From the NCBI GenBank assembly GCA_001818695.1, contig MHJG01000023.1, forward strand, positions 1 through 43,665: a stretch of 43,665 nt of DNA, given 5' to 3'. The DNA is from Candidatus Harrisonbacteria bacterium RIFCSPHIGHO2_02_FULL_42_16. GTDB lineage: Bacteria; Patescibacteriota; Minisyncoccia; UBA6257; 02-FULL-45-10c. This document shows positions 1 through 8,402 of the stretch, one piece after another. Made by a program: the position numbers and the translations under genes. The notes under the pieces were generated by a model. It saw nothing but the letters and a program-made list of their open reading frames with translations, was not told the origin of the DNA and ran no database searches. The first letter of the stretch is position 1. Each line of letters starts with the position of its first letter.

Positions 1-781
1 CTTGAAATTTGGTGTTTTTCAATATTGAATTACGTGGCCTTTTTAATCCCGAACGACTCTCAGTGGAAGAAATAGCCTTAAGTTTTGTATCGGTTCCAGA
101 AAATCGAAGTATCTCTTTTGCAAAATCGTACCAAGAAGCTACGCCCTGGTTGGTAATATGATAAATACCAAAAGGCGCCCTTTTTTCAATAAGCTCTTTT
201 ATTTTCTCCGCTAAATCTTTGGTATATGTTGGGGATCCAAATTGATCATTAACAACTCTAATCTCTGGCTGGCTACGAGCCAGCTCTAATATTTTTCGCG
301 GAAAATCCAACCCTTTATGGGGCAAATTGCTGCCGAAAAACCAACTGGATCGAATTATGTAATGAGCCTTGTTGGCTACCGCTGTTAATTCTTCCCCCCT
401 AACCTTGCTTGCTCCATAAACATTTATGGCGTTAACCGGATCGCTTTCCTCAAAGCCGTTTTTGGAACCATCAAAAACATAATCAGTGCTAATAAAAACA
501 ATAGCCGCCCCAGCTTCCGTTGCGACTTTAGCAACATTTTGGGCACCATAAGCATTAACTGCAAAACATTTCTCAGTATTAATTTCACACCATTCGGCCC
601 TCACAATTGCAGCTGTATTAATAACTACATCCGGCCGATGTTTCTTGATAACGGCTGTGACTTGTACGGTGTCGGTAATTTCAACGTCTTTATGTGTAAG
701 ACCGATCGCCTTCTCGCCGAAAACACGCATTAAATCAAATCCTAGTTGGCCATCGGCGCCTAAAATTAATATCTTCATCAT
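1..781 (-). CDS. rfbD: dTDP-4-dehydrorhamnose reductase (RmlD/RfbD), 3'-truncated by window edge
   Basis: The reverse strand reads open from about 778 to the window edge (about 259 residues). It begins MKILILGADGQLGFDLM, the GxxGxxG nucleotide-binding loop of an extended SDR. VFISTDYVFDG and YGASKVRGEE (YxxxK catalytic pair) follow, then RSSWFFG and VVNDQFGSPTYTKDLA, all typical of RmlD. The enzyme reduces dTDP-4-dehydro-L-rhamnose to dTDP-L-rhamnose in the cytoplasm. Two adjacent ATGs (781 and 778) could start it; 778 gives the usual MKIL start. It lies 3 nt after rfbB in a leftward operon. The C-terminal few tens of residues are outside the window. An RmlD-like reductase of another sugar is the main alternative. 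Confidence 0.93.
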   Translation of the reverse strand, partial: MMKILILGADGQLGFDLMRVFGEKAIGLTHKDVEITDTVQVTAVIKKHRPDVVINTAAIVRAEWCEINTEKCFAVNAYGAQNVAKVATEAGAAIVFISTDYVFDGSKNGFEESDPVNAINVYGASKVRGEELTAVANKAHYIIRSSWFFGSNLPHKGLDFPRKILELARSQPEIRVVNDQFGSPTYTKDLAEKIKELIEKRAPFGIYHITNQGVASWYDFAKEILRFSGTDTKLKAISSTESRSGLKRPRNSILKNTKFQ

Positions 782-784
782 GAG

Positions 785-1825
785 CTACAAATCGTAAATA
801 CCTCGACGCTGTTTATCGTAGTGGTCCAAAAAATCGCTTTTCTGTTTAATTTTTATCCACCAACCTCTGTTTTTGATATACCAATCCACAAGATTGGCCA
901 GCGTTTCCGTGTAGTGATATCTGCGTTCCCATCCTAAATCCTTGGCAATGCGACTGTGGTCCGGCGAATAACGTAAATCCGCCCCCGGGCGATCATTAAC
1001 AAATTCAACATACTGGGCAGGATCTTTGTCAAGCGCTTCAGCTATTAAATTAATAATTTCGAGGTTGGTTTTTTCTTCGCCAGATATATTATAGATTTTT
1101 CCATCGGCCGCCCGGTGCATCACCATGTCCAGAGCCGCACAAAAGTCCTGAACGTGGATCCAGCTTCGAACATGGACGCCGCTTCCGTGAATAGGAATTT
1201 TTTTGCCATCCAGGACATTAGTAATAACTAGAGAATTTAATTTCTCCGGATATTGATAAGGACCATAATTGTTGGAGCTTCGCAATATAACAGCAGGCAG
1301 TTTATGGGTCCTAATATATGACTGAACTATTAAATCGGCGCTAGCTTTTGAGGCAGCGTACGGATTGCTAGGATTCAGCGGGTATTCTTCGCTGGTTTTA
1401 ATTCCTTTTGGAATATCTCCGTAAATCTCGTCTGTTGATATGTAAACAAATCTCGGTATTTTATGCTGCCGGACTGCCTCCAACAGAATATAAGCTCCTT
1501 GGATATTGGTTTTGATAAATTGAAAAGCGTTGACAATCGAACGATCAACATGGCTTTCAGCGGCAAAATTTATAACTATTTCAAACCCGTGTTTGGCAAA
1601 AAGATTTTCCACTAACAACTTGTCTCCAATATCGCCGCGAATAAATTCATATCGCTCACTGCCGGCCAGATCATCCAAGTTTTCTGGATTACCGGCGTAG
1701 GTCAGCAAATCCAGATTAAATATCTTGTATGAGGGATATTTGTTGTGCAAAAAACGAACAAAATTTGACCCCATAAAGCCGCAACCGCCGCAAATCAAAA
1801 TATTTTTATATGATTGATGGTTCAT
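785..1825 (-). CDS. rfbB: dTDP-glucose 4,6-dehydratase (RmlB/RfbB)
   Basis: This 346-residue extended SDR has the NAD-binding loop GGCGFMG near residues 13-19, the RmlB active-site triad ISTDEIYGDI, and PYAASKAS supplying the YxxxK pair. The length is normal for RmlB (330-360). The enzyme makes dTDP-4-keto-6-deoxyglucose, the branch point for rhamnose and other deoxysugars. The start at 1825 overlaps the end of the upstream methyltransferase by 20 nt and the downstream rfbD follows after 3 nt, so the genes are translationally linked. Neither rmlA nor rmlC is in the window. Confidence 0.95.
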   Translation of the reverse strand: MNHQSYKNILICGGCGFMGSNFVRFLHNKYPSYKIFNLDLLTYAGNPENLDDLAGSERYEFIRGDIGDKLLVENLFAKHGFEIVINFAAESHVDRSIVNAFQFIKTNIQGAYILLEAVRQHKIPRFVYISTDEIYGDIPKGIKTSEEYPLNPSNPYAASKASADLIVQSYIRTHKLPAVILRSSNNYGPYQYPEKLNSLVITNVLDGKKIPIHGSGVHVRSWIHVQDFCAALDMVMHRAADGKIYNISGEEKTNLEIINLIAEALDKDPAQYVEFVNDRPGADLRYSPDHSRIAKDLGWERRYHYTETLANLVDWYIKNRGWWIKIKQKSDFLDHYDKQRRGIYDL

Positions 1826-3041
1826 CGCCGATAGGTATAATAAATTTTCCTCCCTTATGAATAAAATCAGCCTCCTTTTCCAAAATCGCCTTTTTGTAAT
1901 TCCAGGCCAAAAGCAAATAGTAATCCGGTCGATGGAATTCCGCGTATTGTCTGTTTCTTACAGGGACGCGCATCCCGGGCGTTAATTTACCTTGTTTTAA
2001 GGGCAGATCGTCCACCGCGTAATCTAAAACTTCCGGCCCGATTTTGCAATAATTAAGTAAAGTATTTCCTTTTGCCGGAGCACCGTAGGCGGCAATGGTT
2101 TTGCCTTGATTTTTCAGTTCCTGCAGAAGACCGACCAATTTACTTTTTGATTTTTCGATTCTGCTGGCCAGCAGGAAATAACTATTAAGATCGTCCAGTT
2201 TAAATTCCAGCTCTTTTTGAATCAAGCAAAAAACGTTTTCCGACACACTTTTCGCCCCTTTATGCCCAATAAACAGCCTCAGAGATTGGCCCTGCGACGG
2301 CATTATTTTAACGTCAAAAATCTCCAGACCAAATCTTTCGAAAAGCTTAATTAGCGGCCTAACCGCCAAGAAAGACAGGTGTTCGTGGTAAACGGTATCA
2401 TAAGTCAAGTTTTCGAACATATCAATCAGATAAGGCGCTTCGATGACAAGAACCCCCTGTGGGTGTAAAAGTTTTTTAATACCGGCGCAAAAATCATAAT
2501 GGTCATTAATGTGGGCGAAAACGTTGTTCGCTAAAATTATGTTTGCCGGCCCTTGTTCGGCGGCAATAGTTTCGGCCAGTCTCTGGCTAAAAAAGGCCGC
2601 CATCGTGTTAATGCCCCGTTCATTGGCCAACTTGGCTATATTCTTCGCCGGATCAATACCCAGGACATGGTATCCTCTATCTTGGAAAAACTTTAGCAAT
2701 ACGCCATCATTACTGCCGATTTCAACCACAAAACTACTTTTATCTTTTAGGAAATTTTTCGTTAAATCCAGTGCGTACGCTTCCCAGTACGCGGAAACCT
2801 TCGGCATGACCGATGAAAAATAAACGTAATGTTTAAACAATTCTTCTTTATTTACCACATGAACCAGCTGTGTCAAACCGCAATCGGAACAAAAATAAAC
2901 CTCTAAAGGATAAGTCCGTTCCACGGCGGTTAAATCTTCCGTACGTGAAAAACTGTTAGCTAATGGCTGCGATCCAAGATCCAAAAATTTTGTCAGCTTG
3001 CCGCTACGGCAATCCCGACATTTAGTATTCGTTTTTATCAT
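1806..3041 (-). CDS. Zn-ribbon class I SAM methyltransferase, NDP-hexose C-methyltransferase type (TylCIII/TcaB9-like)
   Basis: The 411-residue protein has the three-part layout of sugar C-methyltransferases. An N-terminal zinc-binding module has CRDC near residues 8-11 and FCSDCG near 52. A central Rossmann methyltransferase has VVEIGSNDGVLLKFF as SAM motif I, and YHEHLSFL supplies the Tyr/His region proposed as general base in this family. The C-terminal domain contains IAAYGAPAKGNTLLNY. The family methylates a carbon next to the keto group of NDP-4-keto-deoxysugars; the exact carbon cannot be read from sequence. It overlaps the GT2 gene by 4 nt upstream and rfbB by 20 nt downstream. With rfbB next to it, a C-branched deoxysugar is the likely product (inference). 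Confidence 0.85.
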   Translation of the reverse strand: MIKTNTKCRDCRSGKLTKFLDLGSQPLANSFSRTEDLTAVERTYPLEVYFCSDCGLTQLVHVVNKEELFKHYVYFSSVMPKVSAYWEAYALDLTKNFLKDKSSFVVEIGSNDGVLLKFFQDRGYHVLGIDPAKNIAKLANERGINTMAAFFSQRLAETIAAEQGPANIILANNVFAHINDHYDFCAGIKKLLHPQGVLVIEAPYLIDMFENLTYDTVYHEHLSFLAVRPLIKLFERFGLEIFDVKIMPSQGQSLRLFIGHKGAKSVSENVFCLIQKELEFKLDDLNSYFLLASRIEKSKSKLVGLLQELKNQGKTIAAYGAPAKGNTLLNYCKIGPEVLDYAVDDLPLKQGKLTPGMRVPVRNRQYAEFHRPDYYLLLAWNYKKAILEKEADFIHKGGKFIIPIGDEPSII

Positions 3042-3769
3042 AATAGCTTTTTGAATTTTTTAAAATTCCAGCCGATCCAAAAAAACCATATGTACGCGAA
3101 TACTCGCGTGCCCCAGATAATCCATTTATACCAATGTGAAATAATAGTTGAATGACCAATCCTGCGCCGAAAACTAACGGGTATTTCCACAAATGAAATT
3201 TTATGGCTGACCAACAAAAGTATAAGTTCTGTGGCAAATAAGGGATTATTTGTTTTAAACTCGGGTCCGATTTTGCTGAGCGCGTCTTTGGTAAATAATT
3301 TGTAGGTGCAACCGATATCGGTTATCGTCTTAGCTCCAAACAAAATCTCAATTATCTTGGCGTAAACGACGTTTCCAAAACGCCGTAAAGCGCCCATATC
3401 TGTCCCTTTTTCAAGGGTGCTTCTGTTAGTGCGCGACCCAAGCACCACATCAAAATCAGACACGTACGCCAGAAAGCGGACAAGGTCTTTCCCGCAAAAA
3501 GTTCCATCCGGTTCACAAAGAATTACATAATCTCCCACGGCCTCAGTAATGCCGCGCCGAAAGGCGTATCCATACCCTTGCTCGGATTCGTGTACAATTC
3601 TTGCTTTAGTTTTTTTAACTTCTTCATCAGTTCCGGATTCCGCGTTATTGTTGACAACGATCACTTCATCCACCAAGCCGGTCTGGAAAAATTCCTCAAT
3701 TGATCTACTGATTGAATTTTTTTCTCGATAAGTTGCCAGGACAACTGAAACTTGTTTACCATTGAACAT
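3038..3769 (-). CDS. GT2-family glycosyltransferase (dolichyl-phosphate-mannose synthase-like)
   Basis: This 243-residue GT-A enzyme starts with the nucleotide-binding strand VSVVLATYREKNSI, then DEVIVVNNNAESGT, and EPDGTF near residue 86 corresponds to the metal-binding acidic motif. The C-terminal 30 residues (WYKWIIWGTRVFAYIWFFW) are aromatic and hydrophobic and probably dock on the membrane. It is the first gene of the leftward operon and its stop overlaps the methyltransferase start by 4 nt (ATGA-type coupling). It probably transfers a sugar from a nucleotide donor to a lipid or glycan acceptor; donor and acceptor are unknown. Confidence 0.88.
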   Translation of the reverse strand: MFNGKQVSVVLATYREKNSISRSIEEFFQTGLVDEVIVVNNNAESGTDEEVKKTKARIVHESEQGYGYAFRRGITEAVGDYVILCEPDGTFCGKDLVRFLAYVSDFDVVLGSRTNRSTLEKGTDMGALRRFGNVVYAKIIEILFGAKTITDIGCTYKLFTKDALSKIGPEFKTNNPLFATELILLLVSHKISFVEIPVSFRRRIGHSTIISHWYKWIIWGTRVFAYIWFFWIGWNFKKFKKLL

Positions 3770-3907
3770 AAGAATGATGATTTTAAGTATTAATATAGCA
3801 TAAGGATGGCGATACGTAAAGTTTGAGTCTTGGTCATTAAAAAATGAGAAAAATACAGCATTTTGAACTTGCGAAGCTACTGCGGGCCGGCCTTAGTTAT
3901 ATTTATA

Positions 3908-5020
3908 ATGATTAAGAGAAAAATTCTTTTTGCGATCGGACGATTGTCGGTCGGCGGGGCGGAAAAATTATTGGTTCATCAGCTTCGGGTTATTAATCAA
4001 TCTAAGTTTGAGCTATTTTTACTGACTCTTTTTCCGGAACAAAAAGAAAGTTTTATCAGCGAGGTTCGGCTTTTGCCAAACCGCTGGAAAAAATTTAATT
4101 TCCGTTCGCTTTTTGATTTGATTTCTTGGTGGAAGCTATACAGTTATTTTAGGAAAGAAAGGTTTGATATTGTGGTAACTTCGCTTTTTTCCGCTAATTT
4201 AATTGTTCGGCTGGCGGCCATTTTAGCCGGTATTCCTGTGATTATTTCTTATGAGCATAATTTATATCCGGATAAGCATCGCTGGCAGATTTGGGCGGAT
4301 TGGCTACTGGCAAAATGGACAGGCCTAATTTTGGTGGATGCGGAATCAGTGCGGGAATTTACCAGCCGGCAAGAGGAGATTCCTAAATCCAAGTTTAAGA
4401 CCCTCTATATTCCGCCGCTTTTAGAAATGAGCGGCGCTCGTAGTGCGGATTCAGTTCGAAAAGAATTAGGGATACCAATCGGCGCTAAAGTAATTTTAAC
4501 CGTTAGCCGATTAGTGGAAGAAAAAGGACACTACTATTTAATAGAAGCTGCTAAAAAAGTGCTGTCAGAATTTCCCGATGTTTATTTTGTAATTGTTGGT
4601 TGGGGGCCGTTAGAAGAGAGTTTAAAGTTACAAATTGAAAGTTTTAAGTTAAAAGATAGGGTATTTTTGCCTGGGAGAATGGATATCCGGGATGTTTTGC
4701 CTCTGGCGGATATTTATGCCGAACCAGCCGTAATGACCGATCTTCCTATTGCCATTATGGAAGCGATGCGGTTGGGAAAACCGATTGTCGCCACTAATAT
4801 CGGGGAAATACCGGTTTTTGTCCGCAATCAGGAAAGCGGACTTTTAGTGAATCCTAAAGATTCGTTAGCGCTGGCGGAAAAAATCGCGCAGCTTTTAAAA
4901 GATGAAGAATTGCGGAAAAAATTTGGAATCGCCGCCGAAAAAATTGTCCGCCGCTATTCTTTGGAAGAATACGAAAAAAATTTTGAGAATTTAATTAAAG
5001 ATACTTTTTATAGTTCTTAA
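3908..5020 (+). CDS. GT4-family glycosyltransferase
   Basis: The reading frame is open from a TTG at 3863, but the ATG at 3908 gives a normal GT-B start (MIKRKILFAIGRLSVGGAEKLL) of 370 residues. The N-terminal GGAEKLL is an acceptor-side motif. The C-terminal half has VSRLVEEKGHYYLIEAA and the EX7E-type donor-binding region EAMRLGKPIVATNIGEIP. It is a retaining glycosyltransferase for the surface polysaccharide; the sugar is unknown. It is divergent from the GT2 operon (gap 3770-3907) and its 3' end overlaps the convergent reductase gene by 26 nt. Confidence 0.9.
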   Translation: MIKRKILFAIGRLSVGGAEKLLVHQLRVINQSKFELFLLTLFPEQKESFISEVRLLPNRWKKFNFRSLFDLISWWKLYSYFRKERFDIVVTSLFSANLIVRLAAILAGIPVIISYEHNLYPDKHRWQIWADWLLAKWTGLILVDAESVREFTSRQEEIPKSKFKTLYIPPLLEMSGARSADSVRKELGIPIGAKVILTVSRLVEEKGHYYLIEAAKKVLSEFPDVYFVIVGWGPLEESLKLQIESFKLKDRVFLPGRMDIRDVLPLADIYAEPAVMTDLPIAIMEAMRLGKPIVATNIGEIPVFVRNQESGLLVNPKDSLALAEKIAQLLKDEELRKKFGIAAEKIVRRYSLEEYEKNFENLIKDTFYSS

Positions 5021-5825
5021 GACATCGAATTATTGCCAATTTAGAATTTGGTAATTTTATTCCAGCCGCCGCAAGTTTTTTTGTGTTTAAAATACAATTT
5101 GATCGGCCAGTTTTGGCGAGTCCCAATCTGCTTAAGTCCTTTAACGGTATCATTTGGTATTGGTGATGGGGATTAACCAATTCTTTATACCATTTTAAAA
5201 TATCCCGGTGTTTTACCGCGTCGGGATTAGTGACATTATAAATTCCGGTTTCCCTTTTTTTAATCAATTGATCAGTAGCCCGGATTAAGTCTTTAACAAC
5301 GGTGACGGAATTCTCCACGTCAATGATTTTTGGATATTTAGTTAATTTAGTAATTAAGTTTCTGGGACCGGGCAAGTCGTCAATCGGCATCCGCAGGCGC
5401 AAAATCAAAACCGGAAATTTTTTTAAGATATTATCCGCCGTAGCTTTGGTCCAAGCATAAAAATTAGGCGGTTTCGGCTGGTCTTCTTCAGTAAAACCGC
5501 CCCGCTTTTTGCCGTTAAAAAGGCAGCCGCTGGAAAGTTGAACTAAAAAGATATTTCTGTCCACGCATGACTTTAAAAGCATCAGCGGTCCGGTAATATT
5601 GCTGTTGAGAGTTTCCAATTTATGTTCTTCGCACCAATCTACATTTGGCCGCCCGGTTTTACCGGCGGCGTTAATTACTATTTTTGGCCGAAGCCGGTCC
5701 AAAACTTTTTCCACGGCTTTTGGGTCGCTAATATCCGCTGAAACAATTTGCGCCTTTTCTTTATAGTAATCTTTATATTTGTTTCCCAGCCAGCCATTGC
5801 CAAAAATAACTATTTCTTTTTTCAT
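4995..5825 (-). CDS. RmlD-like NAD(P)-dependent sugar-nucleotide reductase/epimerase (extended SDR)
   Basis: Starting at the ATG at 5825 gives 276 residues beginning MKKEIVIFGNGWLGNKYKDYY, with a GxGxxG nucleotide loop; a TTG at 5849 is possible but leaves an odd leader. VINAAGKTGRPNVDWCEEHK, QLSSGCLFNG and FYAWTKATAD (YxxxK) follow, as in RmlD-type and plant/viral rhamnose-synthase-type reductases. It probably reduces a 4-keto sugar nucleotide, but is clearly divergent from the rfbD at the window start, so the substrate may differ. It shares a 45-nt divergent intergenic space with the Nudix gene at 5871. Confidence 0.8.
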   Translation of the reverse strand: MKKEIVIFGNGWLGNKYKDYYKEKAQIVSADISDPKAVEKVLDRLRPKIVINAAGKTGRPNVDWCEEHKLETLNSNITGPLMLLKSCVDRNIFLVQLSSGCLFNGKKRGGFTEEDQPKPPNFYAWTKATADNILKKFPVLILRLRMPIDDLPGPRNLITKLTKYPKIIDVENSVTVVKDLIRATDQLIKKRETGIYNVTNPDAVKHRDILKWYKELVNPHHQYQMIPLKDLSRLGLAKTGRSNCILNTKKLAAAGIKLPNSKLAIIRCLKNYKKYL

Positions 5826-5870
5826 AGGGTTATATATAGTATTAATCATTGCTTTGCGTTTGTAAATTTA

Positions 5871-6353
5871 ATGAAAAAAATCAGTCAATTAACCGATGGG
5901 GAAATAAAACAATTAGTAGGACTTTTAAAAAAGGTTCAATTGCCGGCGCCCTATCCGGTTTTTGTCGCTTTGCTTAAATCTGTACCGGTAGTGCCGGTGG
6001 ATATTGCGATTATGCCGGATAAAAATCATATTTTGCTAACTTCCAGGAATGATGAATTTTATAAAGGTTGGCATGTTCCGGGAAGTATTTTATTATATAA
6101 AGAAAAGCTTGGGCATTGCGCCATGCGAGTGGCTGAAAAAGAACTTGGTCTGGTGTCTAAAGATTTAAAACACTTGAGATTTGAAACTCATTTTGAATAT
6201 TTTGATACAAGAGAGCATGGGATAACGATGTTTTTTACCGCTCAAGCGAAGAAAAAATCGAGAGCCGGCACTTATTTTCCCTTAGATAAAATTCCTAAAA
6301 ATTTCCTCAAAGAACAGTTAGTGGAAATTAATTATTTAAAAAATTTGCGATAA
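5871..6353 (+). CDS. Nudix hydrolase (divergent; GDP-mannose hydrolase-like context)
   Basis: The ATG at 5871 gives a 160-residue cytoplasmic protein; upstream in-frame codons would read through the divergent neighbour. The divergent Nudix box is KEKLGHCAMRVAEKELGL: the E-x7-R-x-x-E-x-E-L-G-L core is present, but the Glu after the Arg is Val and the first Gly is one residue out of register. WHVPGSILL precedes it. Nudix enzymes with altered boxes include GDP-mannose mannosyl hydrolase, which fits the sugar-nucleotide context (inference). The stop is directly followed by the ATG of the DegT aminotransferase, so the two are co-transcribed. Confidence 0.8.
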   Translation: MKKISQLTDGEIKQLVGLLKKVQLPAPYPVFVALLKSVPVVPVDIAIMPDKNHILLTSRNDEFYKGWHVPGSILLYKEKLGHCAMRVAEKELGLVSKDLKHLRFETHFEYFDTREHGITMFFTAQAKKKSRAGTYFPLDKIPKNFLKEQLVEINYLKNLR

Positions 6354-7487
6354 ATGAAAGTACCTCTTTTTCGACCAAAATTAGGCAAAGAAGAATTGGT
6401 TAATTTAAAAAAGGTTTTTAAAACCGGCTGGGTGGGTTTGGGGCCGATGACTCAAGAATTGGAAAAGCAATTCGCTAAATCAGCCGGCGTTGATTACGCA
6501 GTCGGCGTTACTTCCTGCACCGCCGCGCTTCATATTGCTCTTCAGGCCTTGGTGGTCGGCGAAGGAGACGAGGTATTGATTCCGGCTATTACGGTGGTAT
6601 CTACTCCCTACGCGGCTTTATACAATCGGGCTACGCCGATTTTTGTGGATGTGGAAAAAGACACTTTATGTATGGATCCGAAGGACTTGGAAAAGAAAAT
6701 TACCAAACGAGCCAAGGCAATTATTCCGGTGCATCTCGGCGGCCACAGCTGTGATTTGGATGCGATTTTAAAAATTGCCCAAAAGCATAACCTATATGTA
6801 GTAGAGGATTGCGCTAATGCCCAAGGCGCTTTATATAAAGGAAAGCCGGTTGGCGGTCTTGGCGATATCGGCTGTTTTAGTTTTGAGGCCAAGAAAAATA
6901 TGACTACTGGTGATGGGGGCATGCTGACGACTAACGATGAAAAATTAGCCGCCAAATTAAAAGCGCTTCGTTGGTACGGGTCTAGTGCGGATACTTGGAA
7001 GCGGTTTACCGGCAACACTAAATATTCTTGGCATTACGATGTTGCCGAGTTGGGATGGAAATATAATATGAATGATATTATGGCGGCGATTGGGTTAGCT
7101 CAATTTAAAAAATTGCCAAAGGTCTTAAAAGTCAAAGATAAATTGCGGGCAAAATATAATCAGGCGTTAAAAGGAATTTCTTGGCTGGAAACGCCTAAAG
7201 ACCAGCCATACACCAAAAGCGGCTGGTGGCTTTATGTAGCGAGAATTAAAAATGGCTGGCGGGACAAATTTATGGAGTATATGGCGGAAAATGGCGTTAC
7301 TACCAGCGTGCATTTCCCCCCGGTTTATCAGCATTCTTATTTTAGAAAAATTGGCATTACTGCCTATTGTCCGGTGGCGGAAAATGCGGCTAAAGAAATT
7401 GTGTCTTTACCGCTTTTTGCCTCAATGAACCAGCAAGAATTTAATTATGTTGTCAAAATTATAAAGGAATTTTCTCCGCTTACTTGA
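6354..7487 (+). CDS. DegT/DnrJ/EryC1/StrS-family PLP aminotransferase
   Basis: The 377-residue protein has the sugar aminotransferase layout: VPLFRPKLG at the N-terminus, TSCTAALHIALQAL, VEDCANAQGA (PLP phosphate/pyridine contacts) and SFEAKKNMTTGDGGML, in which K181 aligns with the Schiff-base lysine. These enzymes transaminate a keto sugar nucleotide using glutamate. It starts immediately after the Nudix gene. The final codon overlaps the -35 of the next promoter: the TGA stop lies within TTGACA at 7484. Confidence 0.92.
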   Translation: MKVPLFRPKLGKEELVNLKKVFKTGWVGLGPMTQELEKQFAKSAGVDYAVGVTSCTAALHIALQALVVGEGDEVLIPAITVVSTPYAALYNRATPIFVDVEKDTLCMDPKDLEKKITKRAKAIIPVHLGGHSCDLDAILKIAQKHNLYVVEDCANAQGALYKGKPVGGLGDIGCFSFEAKKNMTTGDGGMLTTNDEKLAAKLKALRWYGSSADTWKRFTGNTKYSWHYDVAELGWKYNMNDIMAAIGLAQFKKLPKVLKVKDKLRAKYNQALKGISWLETPKDQPYTKSGWWLYVARIKNGWRDKFMEYMAENGVTTSVHFPPVYQHSYFRKIGITAYCPVAENAAKEIVSLPLFASMNQQEFNYVVKIIKEFSPLT

Positions 7488-7513
7488 CAAATTCGTGGCG
7501 GTTAACTTATAAT
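7484..7513 (+). promoter_or_regulatory. Strong sigma70-type promoter for the Nudix-like gene at 7564
   Basis: Consensus TTGACA (7484-7489) and TATAAT (7508-7513) are separated by 18 nt. A leader of about 45 nt ends in the purine-rich Shine-Dalgarno aggaggaggag just before ATG 7564. The stop codon of the upstream aminotransferase is inside the -35. Confidence 0.85.
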
Positions 7514-7563
7514 CTTATAAGTTATTTAGTAGTTGAATAAGAGAAATAGGAGGAGGAGGAGAA

Positions 7564-8244
7564 ATGGAAAATAGTCTGGCGACAGAAGAGCAAGAGGCGC
7601 TTGATTTGTTATTGGAAAGAGTCGGGTTTTTGTTGAAAAGAAAAACTGGTTTGCTAACTGATAAAGAACAAGAATTGACAAGTTATTTGCTGGCCAGAGT
7701 TACGCCCTTGCCAATGATGGAATGGCCGGTTTTGAAAGTAATGTGGGAGAAGCGGTTATTGCCGATGAGTCCGATGGAATGCGTGATTGTGGATAAGGAC
7801 CCGTTTCAAACGCCGGTAGAAGATTTGAAAATACTGCTTTCTTATCGGGATGATGCGCATTTTCCAGATTGCTGGCACCATCCGGGAAGTTATTTGGGAA
7901 GTGGCGATAAAATTGCCGAAGCGGTTCAGCGAACGATTGAAAAGGAAATTAAATCAGATGTGGCCGAGTTTTGGCCAGTCACTATGGCGAATTTCTATAA
8001 ATTAGCGAGAGACCATGAATTTTCTTATCTTCATGTGTGCCGGCTTTCTGGCGAAGTAGTGATAGTTCCGGGAAAGTTGGAATTTTTACCAGCGCTTCGG
8101 CCGCCAGCGAATCTTTTGCCGCATCATAAGTTAATGCAGGAGCGAGTGGTGGAGTGGCTTATGGTGATGAAAGAGCTTAGCCCAAGTCATCGGGAAATGG
8201 TGCTTCGGGTAACGCGATATTTGGAGGCCCCGCTTTCTAAATAA
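7564..8244 (+). CDS. Nudix-like protein with degenerate Nudix box
   Basis: The 226-residue soluble protein has its own promoter, a very strong ribosome-binding site and a terminator, so it is a single-gene unit. Its centre reads CWHHPGSYLGSGDKIAEAV then QRTIEKEI. This lines up with WHVPGSILL...RVAEKELGL of the Nudix protein encoded at 5871. The first Glu of the box is Asp and the Glu after Arg is Thr. The N-terminal 60 residues are helical and charged. A Nudix fold with altered or lost catalysis is inferred; an unrelated fold is possible. It sits between two sugar-nucleotide PLP/PMP enzymes. Confidence 0.6.
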   Translation: MENSLATEEQEALDLLLERVGFLLKRKTGLLTDKEQELTSYLLARVTPLPMMEWPVLKVMWEKRLLPMSPMECVIVDKDPFQTPVEDLKILLSYRDDAHFPDCWHHPGSYLGSGDKIAEAVQRTIEKEIKSDVAEFWPVTMANFYKLARDHEFSYLHVCRLSGEVVIVPGKLEFLPALRPPANLLPHHKLMQERVVEWLMVMKELSPSHREMVLRVTRYLEAPLSK

Positions 8245-8267
8245 TCAATAGTCAATTTTTAGATTCA

Positions 8268-8297
8268 AGACCGCAATTTATAGCAGCGGTCTTTTTT
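8268..8297 (+). terminator. Rho-independent terminator after the Nudix-like gene
   Basis: A 7-bp stem agaccgc/gcggtct (8268-8274, 8286-8292) with an 11-nt loop is followed by six T. Confidence 0.88.
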
Positions 8298-8352
8298 GTT
8301 AGAAAAATTACAGAAACAGAACTTCGTTAATTTGGGTTTTATATATAAGTAT

Positions 8353-8382
8353 TTGCAATTTTCTGGAAAATATATTTATAAT
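8353..8382 (+). promoter_or_regulatory. Promoter of the DegT-like dehydratase gene
   Basis: TTGCAA (8353-8358), 18 nt, TATAAT (8377-8382), ending 20 nt before ATG 8403. It lies just after the terminator at 8268-8297, so this gene starts a new transcription unit. Confidence 0.7.
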
Positions 8383-8402
8383 CTATTCAAGCATAATTTT
8401 TT

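Noticed and set aside
3863-3907. TTG start adding 15 residues to the GT4 gene
   Set aside because: The added stretch is unlike GT-B starts; ATG 3908 gives the usual beta strand directly.
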